A program made the position numbers and the translations under genes. From Acidimicrobiales bacterium (GTDB lineage: Bacteria > Actinomycetota > Acidimicrobiia > Acidimicrobiales > SZUA-35), in the NCBI GenBank assembly GCA_041394265.1, contig JAWKIO010000005.1, positions 1,054,001 through 1,118,000 on the forward strand: a DNA stretch of 64,000 nucleotides. The letters run 5' to 3'. Shown here one piece after another: positions 55,779 through 64,000 of the stretch. The notes below the pieces were generated by a model. It was not told the origin of the DNA. It did not search any database and was given only the letters and a program-made list of their open reading frames with translations. How positions within the stretch are numbered: position 1 is the stretch's first letter; each line of letters begins with the position of its first letter.

Positions 55779-58409
55779 TCAGGCCCAGGCGTCGGCACGT
55801 TCGCGATTGCTCACGTTGACGAGCGGGAGTTCGTTGCGCCACTCGCCGTCACGGTCGTGCATGGCGGCGGCAACGGCACCGGCGGTCGGGACGAGCCCGA
55901 TCTCGCCGACCCCCTTGATGCCGTACGGGGAGTTGGGCTCGGCCGACTCCACGAGGATGACATCGACCGGAGGCATGTCCTTGGGACGGATGATGTCGAG
56001 CGAACGCAGGGTGTCGTTGAGCGGCTTGCCGTCGGCGTCACAGGGGAAGCCTTCGGTCATCGCGTAGCCGAGGCCCATGTGTACCGAACCTTCGATCTGG
56101 CCCTCGCACAGCAGCGGGTTGACGGCCCGACCGACGTCGTGAGCGGCGACCACTCGATCGACCAGTCCGCTCTCGCGATCCATGATCACCAGCTGGGCGG
56201 CGTAGCCGAACGTCGAGTGGATGATCGGGTTGGGCAGCCCCTCGCTGAGCGAGTTGGTCCAGTCGACCCGGTATTCGCCCTCGTAGTCGACGCCGACCTG
56301 ACAGCCGTCGGCCATGGCGGCCCGGCAGGCGTCGGCCACCGAACCGGCACCCATCAGCGTGCCTCGGCTGCCGGTGGTCTGACCGGCGCCGAGTTCACGG
56401 GTGGAGTCGACGATGACCTCGATCCGCTCGGCTTCGACCCCGAGTTCCTCGATGGCCACCTGCATGGCGACGGTGTGGATGCCCTGGCCCATCTCGGTCC
56501 AGCAGTGCCGCACCTCGATCTTGCCGTCGGGCCGGAAGTGGACGACCGCCTTGGCGATCTCCTTGAACCCGTTGCCGAGGCCCGAGTTCTTGAGCCCCAG
56601 TCCGAGACCGACGGCAGCCCCGTCGGCGACTGCCTGGTCGTACGCAGGCTTCACGGCGTCGAGGCAGGCTCGGGCGCCGAGACAGCCGTCATCGAGGATC
56701 TGCCCCGGTCCCCAGGTGACGCCGGGCTCGACCACATTGCGGTGACGCATCTCCCAGCCGGAGATGCCGACCATCTCGGCCAGTCGATCCATGCAGCCCT
56801 CCATGGCGAACTGGGCCTGGTTGGCCCCGAAGCCGCGGAACGCACCACACACGGAGTTGTTGGTGCGAGCGGCAACGGCTTCGACGTCGATGTTGGGGAC
56901 GACATAGGGCCCCGAGGCGTGACCGGCAGCCCGCTCGAGGACCTTCATCCCCACCGACGCGTAGGGCCCGGAGTCGCCGAGCATGCGGACCCGCAGACCG
57001 ACGAGCTTGCCATCGGCGTCGCAGCCTGCCTCGTACGCCATGCGGATCGGATGCCGCTTGGTGTGCACGAGGAACGACTCCTCGCGAGAAAACGTGGTCT
57101 TGACCGGACGGCGCAGCAGCCAGGCGGCCAGTGCAGTCTGCCCCTGGTTCGACATGTCTTCCTTGCCGCCGAAGGCACCACCGTTGGAGACCAGTTCGGT
57201 GACCACCGTTTCGGTGGGGACGTCGAGGATCTTCGCGATGTCGTTGCGATCATCCCAGATTCCCTGGCCGCCCGAATAGACCATGAGGCGCTCGAAGTCG
57301 ACCGGTTGGCCGGCCGTGGCACCGTTCGTGAGTGGCAGGGGGTGTCCGGCCGGGATCGGCACGGCGAGCGTGGACTCGGGTTCGACGAACGCATGGTCGA
57401 TGCGCTGGGTCTGGAAGGTCTCGCGCACCACGTGGGTGGCGCCGGCGAGCGCTCCCTCGGCGTCGCCGCGGGCGTAGGTGCTGGTCGACAACACGTTGCC
57501 GTCGAGTCCCCAGACGGCGTTCTCGCTCGACGCCACCGCCTCGGCCGGATTGGTCATCGGCGTGTGCACCTCGTAGGTGACCTCGATGAGCTTCGCCGCC
57601 TTGCGCGCCGTCGGGCGGTCAACGGCCACGACCATGGCCAGGACGTCGCCGAGGTAGCTGGTACGCCCGCCAACCGGGATGAAGATCGGCCAGTCCTTGT
57701 GGATCAGGCCGCCACGCAGCTCGCCCGGTACATCGGCGCCGGTGAAGACCCGCACGACACCGGGTACGGCCTCGGCGGCGGAGGTATCGATGGCGATGAT
57801 GTCGGCTCGAGCGTGGTCGGTGAGATGGAACGCGCCGTGCAGCAATCCGTCGACCGCCATGTCGTCGATGAAGGGGCGATCGCCGAGGCTCAGCGCCGCC
57901 GCCTCGTACTTGACGCCCCGTGTGCCGACACCCTTCGGAGCCAGCGCCACCGAGGTCTCGCCGGCCGCCAGCGCCTCGACGGCGTCGAGAATCTTGGTGT
58001 ACCCGGTGCAACGGCACAGGTGCGCGCCGAGCAGCCGGGAGGCCTGATCGCGAGTGAGGTTCTCGCCCGACTTGTCGATCATGGCCTTGGTCCGCATGAC
58101 GATGCCCGGCGTGCAGAACCCGCACTGGAGGGCACCGTGGGCAGCGAAGGCCGTGGCCATCCGCTCCCGCTCGTCGGGGTCGACGCCCTCGAGGGTGAGC
58201 ACCTCGGCCCCGTCGACCTTGTCCATCGAGGTCTGGCACGAGATGCGGGCCTTGCCGTCGATCAAGACGGTGCAGCAGCCGCATTGGCCCGACGGCGAGC
58301 AGCCGTCCTTGGGCGACATGACACCGAGTTCGTCGCGTAGCGCCGCGAGTAGGTGCTCGTGGCCGTCGGACGCCGTGACGTCGCCGCCGTTGAGTCTGAA
58401 GGTGCTCAC
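55779..58409 (-). CDS. Selenium-type xanthine dehydrogenase (2Fe-2S/Mo fusion)
   Basis: An 876-residue molybdenum hydroxylase. Residues 1-160 bind two [2Fe-2S] clusters: Cys37/43/46/58 (GCSPSGQCGCC, SCQTS) and Cys96/99/132/134 (QCGFCTPG, LCRCTGY). A hammerhead domain and the Mo-pterin part follow, with NGGAFGGKED, CGAFRGFGANQ, QTTGSRGTL and GIKGVGEIGL, where the Glu in the last is the catalytic base. The C-x5-C spacing and fused layout match the selenium-dependent xanthine dehydrogenase group. There is no FAD domain in this protein or next to it. It would hydroxylate purines. ATG overlap with the carbamoylase stop. Confidence 0.9.
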   Translation of the reverse strand: MSTFRLNGGDVTASDGHEHLLAALRDELGVMSPKDGCSPSGQCGCCTVLIDGKARISCQTSMDKVDGAEVLTLEGVDPDERERMATAFAAHGALQCGFCTPGIVMRTKAMIDKSGENLTRDQASRLLGAHLCRCTGYTKILDAVEALAAGETSVALAPKGVGTRGVKYEAAALSLGDRPFIDDMAVDGLLHGAFHLTDHARADIIAIDTSAAEAVPGVVRVFTGADVPGELRGGLIHKDWPIFIPVGGRTSYLGDVLAMVVAVDRPTARKAAKLIEVTYEVHTPMTNPAEAVASSENAVWGLDGNVLSTSTYARGDAEGALAGATHVVRETFQTQRIDHAFVEPESTLAVPIPAGHPLPLTNGATAGQPVDFERLMVYSGGQGIWDDRNDIAKILDVPTETVVTELVSNGGAFGGKEDMSNQGQTALAAWLLRRPVKTTFSREESFLVHTKRHPIRMAYEAGCDADGKLVGLRVRMLGDSGPYASVGMKVLERAAGHASGPYVVPNIDVEAVAARTNNSVCGAFRGFGANQAQFAMEGCMDRLAEMVGISGWEMRHRNVVEPGVTWGPGQILDDGCLGARACLDAVKPAYDQAVADGAAVGLGLGLKNSGLGNGFKEIAKAVVHFRPDGKIEVRHCWTEMGQGIHTVAMQVAIEELGVEAERIEVIVDSTRELGAGQTTGSRGTLMGAGSVADACRAAMADGCQVGVDYEGEYRVDWTNSLSEGLPNPIIHSTFGYAAQLVIMDRESGLVDRVVAAHDVGRAVNPLLCEGQIEGSVHMGLGYAMTEGFPCDADGKPLNDTLRSLDIIRPKDMPPVDVILVESAEPNSPYGIKGVGEIGLVPTAGAVAAAMHDRDGEWRNELPLVNVSNRERADAWA

Positions 58410-59386
58410 TGCTGCGCTCCCTTTTCTTGGATCGGTGGCTCGATCACGCCCTTCTGGGTGGTGATCCGCTGGTAGACCTCGGGTCGCCGGTAACGAGCGA
58501 AGTCGAACAGGGTGTCCTTAAAGTCCTTGCACTTGTCGAGGTCGCACCGAGCAACGATGACCTCGTCGCCGGTCGTGGTGGCCTGGGCCACGATCTGGCC
58601 TGACGGAGCGATGATGCACGACTGGGCGAGCGACTCGACACCCTCCTCGGTGCCGCCCTTGGCCACGCCGACGACCCACGTGCCGTTCTGATAGGCGCCG
58701 GACTGCATGCACAGGTGGTTGTGGAAGCCCTGCAGCGCGTTCTGGCCGGGATCGGGGGCGTAGTGGATGGGCGTGTTGTAGCCGATCAGGATCAGCTCGA
58801 CCCCTTGGAGCCCCATCTCACGGTAGGTCTCAGGCCAGCGCCGATCGTTGCAGGTGGCCATGCCGACGATGCCGCCGAAGCTCCGCCACACGTTGAACCC
58901 GTCGGGTGATTCCTCGAAGTAGCGCCGCTCGAGATGCTGGAACGGCCGCCACGGCTCGTCGTTCTCGTGCCCGGGAATGTGCACCTTGCGGTACTTGCCC
59001 ACGATCGTGCCGTCTCGCTCGACCAACACGGTGGTGTTGTACCGGTGCACGACGCCGCCGTCGTCGGGCTCGGTCAGTTCGGCATACCCGAGCGAGAACC
59101 CGACGCCGAGCCGCTTCGCTTCGTCGAACAGGGGCTGAGTGGCCGGGCTCGGCATCGAGGTCTCGTAGTAGGCGTCGTGTCCGCCGAGCTCGTCGGTGTA
59201 CCAGCGTGGGAAGAACGTGGTGAGTGCCAGCTCGGGGAACACCACGAGCTCACAGCCGCGCTCGGCGGCGTCGCGCAGCAAAGCGATCAGGCGTTCGACC
59301 ACGGCGTGACGAGGTTCCTCCTTCGCGATCGGTCCGAGCTGGGCGGCGCCGACGGTGAGGTATCGCCGGGGTTGCGCGCTGTTCAT
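58406..59386 (-). CDS. N-carbamoyl-amino-acid amidohydrolase (nitrilase family)
   Basis: A 326-residue nitrilase-fold enzyme. Catalytic residues: Glu52 in FPELALTTFFPRW, Lys134 in YRKVHIPGH and Cys179 in ATCNDRRWPE. The FPELALTTFFPRW and CNDRRWPE wording is that of D-N-carbamoylases and beta-ureidopropionase-like enzymes, which release CO2 and NH3 from N-carbamoyl amino acids. Here it would act late in ring breakdown. The ATG overlaps the YgfK-like gene stop by 4 bp and the stop overlaps the next start, so it is tightly coupled on both sides. Confidence 0.9.
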   Translation of the reverse strand: MNSAQPRRYLTVGAAQLGPIAKEEPRHAVVERLIALLRDAAERGCELVVFPELALTTFFPRWYTDELGGHDAYYETSMPSPATQPLFDEAKRLGVGFSLGYAELTEPDDGGVVHRYNTTVLVERDGTIVGKYRKVHIPGHENDEPWRPFQHLERRYFEESPDGFNVWRSFGGIVGMATCNDRRWPETYREMGLQGVELILIGYNTPIHYAPDPGQNALQGFHNHLCMQSGAYQNGTWVVGVAKGGTEEGVESLAQSCIIAPSGQIVAQATTTGDEVIVARCDLDKCKDFKDTLFDFARYRRPEVYQRITTQKGVIEPPIQEKGAQQ

Positions 59387-61185
59387 CGAGATCCTTCATC
59401 GGAGGAGGCACCGGTGGCCTGGAGCGGATTGCCGGCTTCGGCATCGAGGAGTCGCTGGACGAGCAGCGCCTGGTCACCCTCGCTGCGACTGTCGACGATC
59501 ACGCCGTCGACGAGGAGGAATCCCTGCCCCTCGCGCCGAGCGAACAGGTCGGGGTCGGTGTAGAGCCGGGGTTTGACCTTGGCCGGATCGCCGTCTTCGG
59601 GGCAGAACGTCATGCAGTTGCCGCACTCGTTGCACAGCTCGGAGAAGACCAGGTACTGCTGGCGCCCTTCCGTGCCCTCGACGCTCTTGATGTTGAAGAA
59701 GGCGTCGTTCGGACACACCGTGATGCAGAAATTGCAGGCGACGCACCCGAACATCTCGAGCTCGTGGTCGACCGCCCGAGGCAGCTTCTCATTGCCGCTG
59801 AGGTGGTAGTCGCCGACACCGGCACCCACGATGTGCGCGACGTGCTGTTCGGCAGTCGAGGCGAACCCGTTGGCGTTGGCGGTGAGTTGGCGGGCCGCCC
59901 GCCACGACGTCAGTTCGGCGTGCCCCTCGTCGACCACTGCGGCGGTCAGCGCCTTGAGCATCGGCGCCAGCCGACCGTATCCGCCGGGCTTGAGCAGATC
60001 CGAACACACCGTCGCCGGGTTCACCCCCATTGCGATCGAGTCGGCCAGATTGTCCTTCGTGATCCCGGCCGAGAAGCTCACCATGATGTCGCCGCCGTGG
60101 CCGGGGATGGCGAGCCGGCCGGGGAGCGCCTTCGACAGCCGGTCGAGCAAGGTCGAAGCGAGCACGTGGAGCGGGGGACCCGACAGATACATGGTCTCGT
60201 CGGGCATCCATCCTTTGGTGTTGTCGACGACGAGTGTGTTCGTGAGTTTGATACCGAAGCGATGCCCACGGTCCTTGGCGTACTGGTCGAGTTCGGCGAT
60301 GAGCTCGATTCCCCGGTCGAACTGGAGGTCGGCGGCGAACGCCGACTCCTTGACCGAGACGTCGGTGTAGCCCAGCGTGTCGTTGACGAGCCCCGCCACG
60401 GTCTCGTAGCCGAGCAGCGTGGGATTGAGCTTGACGATCACGTCGAGGTCGTGGACGTCGATCAGGTGCTTCGTGATCGACTCGATCTCCTCGGGCGGAC
60501 ACCCGTGGAACGTCGACAGCGTCAGGGTGTCGGCGATGTGGGTCGGGAAGTCGAGGTCGGCGAACCGGGCCCACGAACCGGTCAGCTCGCCCCGGAGTCG
60601 GTCGATCTCGTCCGTTGCGTCGTGCATGCCGTCGATGAACGCTGCGACCGGTGGCGAGGAAACGCCGGCCAGGTCGTAGCCGACCGACATGTCGAACACG
60701 TGTGGACCGGGGTCGGGCCCGATGAACTCGGCGAGGGGTTCCCACCGGCGCAGGATCTCGATCAGCATCGAGGCCTTCACGTACTCGGTGAGGCTCTGGC
60801 CGAGCGTGAGTTCCTGGCTCCACTCGATGTTGTAACCAATCGTCGCCATGTCGATGCAGGGGCGGTTGATCACGAGCTGGTCGAGGATCTGCACCGTCTT
60901 CAGCTCGAACAGTCGCGAGCCGCCGAGCCAGGCGAGCACGATGTTCTCGGCCAGCTGGCTGTGGGGACCGGCGGCTGGGCCGATCGGGGTGGCGCAGCGT
61001 CGCCCGAGGAAGTCGAATCCGAGATCGACGGCGGGGTCAGGCTTCCAGATGCGGGCGTTGGGCAGATCGAAGATCTTCTTGCGGGTCGCCCACTCGTGCT
61101 CGATGCGACCGAGCAAGGTCGCAAGCGACATCGGCGTGAGGGGCGGCGTTTCCTCGGCGGTGTTGGTCTGTCCTTGATCGGTCAT
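59383..61185 (-). CDS. YgfK-like dihydroorotate-dehydrogenase-related iron-sulphur protein
   Basis: A 600-residue protein. The N-terminal 450 residues form a DHODH/dihydropyrimidine-dehydrogenase-like barrel (TPIGPAAGPHSQLAEN, RLFELKTVQ, IVKLNPTLLGYETV, RFGIKLTNTLVVDN). The C-terminus binds two [4Fe-4S] clusters: Cys481/484/487/491 (CVACNFCITVCP) and Cys518/521/524/528 (CNECGNCMTFCP). E. coli YgfK is about 1030 residues with a GltD-like FAD/NAD domain; that domain is absent here. It may pass electrons to or from a pyrimidine or purine ring. ATG 61185. Confidence 0.82.
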   Translation of the reverse strand: MTDQGQTNTAEETPPLTPMSLATLLGRIEHEWATRKKIFDLPNARIWKPDPAVDLGFDFLGRRCATPIGPAAGPHSQLAENIVLAWLGGSRLFELKTVQILDQLVINRPCIDMATIGYNIEWSQELTLGQSLTEYVKASMLIEILRRWEPLAEFIGPDPGPHVFDMSVGYDLAGVSSPPVAAFIDGMHDATDEIDRLRGELTGSWARFADLDFPTHIADTLTLSTFHGCPPEEIESITKHLIDVHDLDVIVKLNPTLLGYETVAGLVNDTLGYTDVSVKESAFAADLQFDRGIELIAELDQYAKDRGHRFGIKLTNTLVVDNTKGWMPDETMYLSGPPLHVLASTLLDRLSKALPGRLAIPGHGGDIMVSFSAGITKDNLADSIAMGVNPATVCSDLLKPGGYGRLAPMLKALTAAVVDEGHAELTSWRAARQLTANANGFASTAEQHVAHIVGAGVGDYHLSGNEKLPRAVDHELEMFGCVACNFCITVCPNDAFFNIKSVEGTEGRQQYLVFSELCNECGNCMTFCPEDGDPAKVKPRLYTDPDLFARREGQGFLLVDGVIVDSRSEGDQALLVQRLLDAEAGNPLQATGASSDEGSR

Positions 61186-61250
61186 GTCGGTGATCCCAAC
61201 TCCTCAGCGCTACGGGAGGCTACCCGGCGCCTTAACTTTTTGTAAAGCGT

Positions 61251-62789
61251 TCAGGCGGAGGCCTCAGCCCGCACGCCGGACATGAGCAAGCCGATCGACG
61301 ACGGGGTCGCCTCGCTCCGCTCGACCTCTCCCATGACTTCACCTTCGAGCACGACGACGATGCGATCCGATAGCTGGATCACCTCGTCGAGGTCTTCCGA
61401 GATGAGGAGGATGGCCGCCCCGTTCGCTCGCTGCTCGAGCAGGCGTTCGTGGATGTACTCGGCGGCGCCGATGTCGACACCTCGTGTCGGTTGGGCGACC
61501 ACCAGCACGTCGGCGCCGCAGCTGAACTCGCGAGCGATCACCACCTTCTGGATGTTGCCGCCCGACAGGTTGCGGGTCGGCGTTTCGATGTCGGGGGTCT
61601 TGACCCGGTAGTTCGACACCATGGTGGAGCACCAGTCGCTGATCGCACCCTTCCGCAGGAGGCCACGCTTGGTGTAGGGCTCACGGTGGTAGTCGACGAG
61701 CAGGAGGTTCTCGGCAACGGTGAACTCGCCGATGGCGCCTTCGACCATACGTTCCTCGGGCACATACGCAAGCCCCATCGCCCGGACCCCCTTCGGCGTC
61801 GGACGGGGAACTGGCGTGCCGTTGATGATCACCTCGCCACCGTCGATCGGCCGCAGCCCGAAGATGGCGTCGGCCAGCTCCCGCTGGCCATTGCCGGAGA
61901 CACCGGCGAGACCGACGATCTCACCTTCTCGCACGGACAGCGACAGGTCCTTGACCGCTGGTGTCCCCCGGGAGCCGATGACACGCAGATGTTTGACCTC
62001 GAGGCGGGTGGCACCAATCTGGGGAGCGGGCACGGTTCGGGTGAGTTCGACCGGGCGCCCCACCATGAGTTCGGCGAGCGATTCTCGCGTGGACTCCGAT
62101 GGTCGGGTCGTGCCCGAGACCTTGCCGTCTCGCAAGACCGTGATCTCGTCGGACAGCTCCATCACCTCGTGCAGCTTGTGCGAGATGAAGATCAGACCCT
62201 TGCCGTCGGCAGTCATCTGCCGCAAGGTCACGAACAGCTCGTCGACCTCGGGCGGGGTCAGCACCGCCGTCGGCTCGTCGAGCACGAGCAAGCGGGCGTC
62301 TCGATAGAGCGCCTTCAGGATCTCCGCTCGCTGCCGCTCGCCGACCGCCAACTGCCAAACGTAGGCGTCGGGGTCGACATGGAGGCCGTAGCGTTCCGAC
62401 ACCTCGGCGAGGCGGGCCTTCACGGGCCGCATGTCGCTCAGGCCGCGGCGGCCACCGAGTCCGAGGGCGACGTTCTCGGCGACCGTCAACGTGGGCACCA
62501 GCATGAAGTGCTGGTGGATCATGCCGATGCCGCGTTCGATCGCGTTCAACGGCGACGTGATCTTGACCTCTTCGCCGTCGAATCGGATCGTGCCGCCGTC
62601 GGGCTGGTAGAGCCCGTAGACGACTTTCATGAGCGTGCTCTTGCCAGCTCCGTTCTCACCCAGAAGGGTGTGCACCTGACCGGGCAGCACCGTCAGATCG
62701 ACGGCGTCGTTCGCCAGCACCCCGGGGAATCGTTTGGTGATCCCCCGGAGTTCGAGCATGGGTGCTGTCCGGTCAGTGTGCGTCGTCAT
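61251..62789 (-). CDS. BMP-type nucleoside ABC transporter ATPase (two NBDs)
   Basis: A 512-residue fused ATPase. NBD1 has Walker A LLGENGAGKSTLMKV, signature-like QLAVGERQRAEILKAL and Walker B LLVLDEPTAVLTPPE. NBD2 (about 255-505) has a degenerate Walker A GVSGNGQRELADA, NLSGGNIQKVVIARE and VLVVAQPTRGVD. This pattern is that of YufO/NupA-type ATPases in purine nucleoside or riboside uptake. It is preceded by the BMP binding-protein gene (9-bp gap). Confidence 0.92.
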   Translation of the reverse strand: MTTHTDRTAPMLELRGITKRFPGVLANDAVDLTVLPGQVHTLLGENGAGKSTLMKVVYGLYQPDGGTIRFDGEEVKITSPLNAIERGIGMIHQHFMLVPTLTVAENVALGLGGRRGLSDMRPVKARLAEVSERYGLHVDPDAYVWQLAVGERQRAEILKALYRDARLLVLDEPTAVLTPPEVDELFVTLRQMTADGKGLIFISHKLHEVMELSDEITVLRDGKVSGTTRPSESTRESLAELMVGRPVELTRTVPAPQIGATRLEVKHLRVIGSRGTPAVKDLSLSVREGEIVGLAGVSGNGQRELADAIFGLRPIDGGEVIINGTPVPRPTPKGVRAMGLAYVPEERMVEGAIGEFTVAENLLLVDYHREPYTKRGLLRKGAISDWCSTMVSNYRVKTPDIETPTRNLSGGNIQKVVIAREFSCGADVLVVAQPTRGVDIGAAEYIHERLLEQRANGAAILLISEDLDEVIQLSDRIVVVLEGEVMGEVERSEATPSSIGLLMSGVRAEASA

Positions 62790-62797
62790 CGAAGGGC

Positions 62798-63835
62798 CTA
62801 CTCGATGCCCGTCGTGATCGAACCGTCGGCGATACCGGCGGCGGTGGCGTCGGCGGCCTCCTTGATGGCGGCATCGAGCGGGTAGGCGTCGTTGTATTCG
62901 ATCACGAGGCCGCCGTTGGCGAGCGTCAGGATGTAGACCTCGCCGCCGAGGGTGCCGGCTTCGATCGAATCGATGAGATCCGAGATGACGACTTCCCAGT
63001 GGTAGACCTGCGAGGCGACGACGATGTCTTCACCGAGTGCGGTCTGGTTCGACTGGGTGCCGAACCACGGGACGCCGTCCTCGCTGGCGACGCCCGTGGC
63101 ACCCACGACCATCTGGGCGCTGCCGGTGAGCACGTCGGCGCCGGCGCCGATGAGGGCGGTGGCAGCCTCGGCGGCCAGGGCGACGTCGCTGAACGACTCG
63201 ATGTAGTTGACGTTGACATCGACTGCTGCGTCCTGAGCGGCAACGCCGGCACTGAAGCCGTCGACGTAGAGCTTGGCGTCACCGACCTCGACCGGGCCGA
63301 CGACACCGATGTTGCCGGCTCCAGAGATCTGGGCGGCGATCGTGCCCATCACGTAGCCGCCCTCATCGGCTCGCACCGTGTAGGCGGAGACGTTCGGGAG
63401 GTCGAAGGTGTCGGCCGAGGTGCCCCAGGCGAAGGCCACCTCGGGGAAGTCGGGGGCGATCTCGGCGAGCGGGCCGCCGTACTGCGAACCGTGGGCGATC
63501 ACGAGGTCGTAGCCGTCCTCGGCGTAGCCGCGAAGTGCTGCGGCGGCGTCTTCGACGACGAAGGTGCTGTCGGTGACGTCGAACTCGATCTCACGATCGG
63601 CGCCGATGGCGTTGATGGCGTCGACCATGCTCTGGGTGAAGGCAAGGTCGTTGCTGGCGCTCGGTGCCACCATGGCGATCCGGAACGGCTCGCCAGCTGC
63701 CGAGTCGCCACTGTCGGCACCGTCACTGCTCGCCGAGTCGCCGGCGCTGTCGGAGCTGCCACCACAGGCGGCAGCGAACAGCGACAGGGCGGCGAGTAAC
63801 GCCACCAGCAGCTTGTAGGGGTGTTTGCTGTTCAT
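62798..63835 (-). CDS. BMP family substrate-binding lipoprotein
   Basis: A 345-residue lipoprotein. The signal peptide ends in the lipobox FAAAC (Cys24) and a Ser/Gly/Asp-rich linker. The BMP/PnrA domain begins FRIAMVAPSASNDLAFTQSM and contains VIAHGSQYGGPLAEIAPDFP, GGYVMGTIAAQISGAGNIG and VLTGSAQMVVGATG. Members bind purine nucleosides or other small solutes outside the membrane. GGGAGAG lies 5 nt before the ATG. It stands between the permease gene and the ATPase gene. Confidence 0.92.
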   Translation of the reverse strand: MNSKHPYKLLVALLAALSLFAAACGGSSDSAGDSASSDGADSGDSAAGEPFRIAMVAPSASNDLAFTQSMVDAINAIGADREIEFDVTDSTFVVEDAAAALRGYAEDGYDLVIAHGSQYGGPLAEIAPDFPEVAFAWGTSADTFDLPNVSAYTVRADEGGYVMGTIAAQISGAGNIGVVGPVEVGDAKLYVDGFSAGVAAQDAAVDVNVNYIESFSDVALAAEAATALIGAGADVLTGSAQMVVGATGVASEDGVPWFGTQSNQTALGEDIVVASQVYHWEVVISDLIDSIEAGTLGGEVYILTLANGGLVIEYNDAYPLDAAIKEAADATAAGIADGSITTGIE

Positions 63836-63901
63836 GATGCTCTCCCAAGTTTCATGGTTGGTTACGGAGGATCTGAGAATCGGAGCGAAGCGCGACGTGG
63901 C

Positions 63902-64000
63902 TCAGCCGGCGCGATCGAACGGGCGGGTGAGCGCCGCCGGGGCACCGATGCGGCGACTCACGACGACGAGCACGAGGATGGTCAGCACCGCAGGAGCCAT
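63902..64000 (-). CDS. BMP-type ABC transporter permease, C-terminal fragment at window edge
   Basis: The last 32 residues of a permease whose 5' part lies beyond the window. A helix (APAVLTILVLVVVS) ends in RRIGAPAALTRPFDRAG and a TGA stop. The helix, then Arg-Arg and an Ala-Pro-rich tail, is usual for the second permease of a YufP/YufQ-type nucleoside importer. Its start is not visible, and it is read only because the operon order predicts it. Confidence 0.7.
   Translation of the reverse strand: MAPAVLTILVLVVVSRRIGAPAALTRPFDRAG

Noticed and set aside
55857..58340. An 827-codon plus-strand open frame opposite the xanthine-dehydrogenase-like gene
   Set aside because: Product is rich in Gly, Val, Asp and Arg without any family motif, while the minus strand encodes a full molybdenum hydroxylase.
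55779..58409. Selenocysteine use in the selenium-type xanthine dehydrogenase
   Set aside because: The frame has no internal TGA. Enzymes of this group use a labile selenium at the molybdenum site, not necessarily selenocysteine, and no such cofactor-maturation gene is in the window.

Overview
The window is GC-rich and densely coded on both strands, with no rRNA, tRNA, CRISPR array, phage gene or transposase that I could recognise. Gene content (several acyl-CoA dehydrogenases and ligases, a TIGR03083/DinB-type thiol-dependent protein, a double-domain TetR protein, Cys-anchored lipoproteins with long acidic or Thr-rich linkers, frequent GTG/TTG starts and ATGA/GTGA overlaps) suggests an actinobacterial chromosome. 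An uncultured or marine member of the Acidimicrobiia is my best guess. That assignment is an inference from style and families, not from a marker gene.

Layout. (1) 1-8.7 kb: the 5' part of an acyl-CoA ligase, a CMD-family protein, a GNAT protein, a family-5 peptide-binding protein, an S9 oligopeptidase, a MerE-like small membrane protein and an acyl-CoA dehydrogenase. (2) 8.8-12.6 kb: a Dpp/Opp-type peptide ABC transporter (two permeases, two ATPases) with every junction overlapping. (3) 12.7-20.0 kb: an alpha-galactoside module (sugar-binding lipoprotein, two permeases, galT, GH36 alpha-galactosidase) facing a DeoR-type regulator. (4) 20.0-28.2 kb: a TadG-like protein, then surface-sugar genes (GT2, GT4, PIG-L deacetylase, NovU/TcaB9-type sugar C-methyltransferase, glucose-1-phosphate cytidylyltransferase-like enzyme, DUF4910 protein). 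(5) 28.3-38.9 kb: an SDR, a desaturase, a TetR regulator with two palindromic sites facing a PhyH-type dioxygenase, a second C-methyltransferase-like gene, two amidohydrolases, an MFS carrier, an M28-like protein with eroded metal ligands and a DinB-type protein. (6) 39-52.8 kb: a secreted-like orphan, zwf, multi-pass membrane proteins, an SDR, an acyl-CoA dehydrogenase behind a DosR-box-like palindrome, an aromatic-ring monooxygenase with a TetR gene, an acyl-CoA ligase, a lipoprotein, a tandem TetR protein and a small RHH-like protein. (7) 52.8-64 kb: a minus-strand operon that I read as uptake and breakdown of purines or related N-heterocycles. It holds a BMP/nucleoside-type ABC transporter, a YgfK-like iron-sulphur protein, an N-carbamoyl amidohydrolase, a selenium-type xanthine dehydrogenase, a fold-type II PLP enzyme and an SsnA/8-oxoguanine-deaminase-type amidohydrolase.

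The most interesting parts are the operon at 52.8-64 kb, which parallels the enterobacterial ygeX-ygfK-ssnA-xdhD purine cluster but with a shortened YgfK-like protein and a carbamoylase, and a pair of 107-bp palindromic elements (6812-6918 and 50949-51054) with conserved geometry. No gap between genes exceeds 300 bases.
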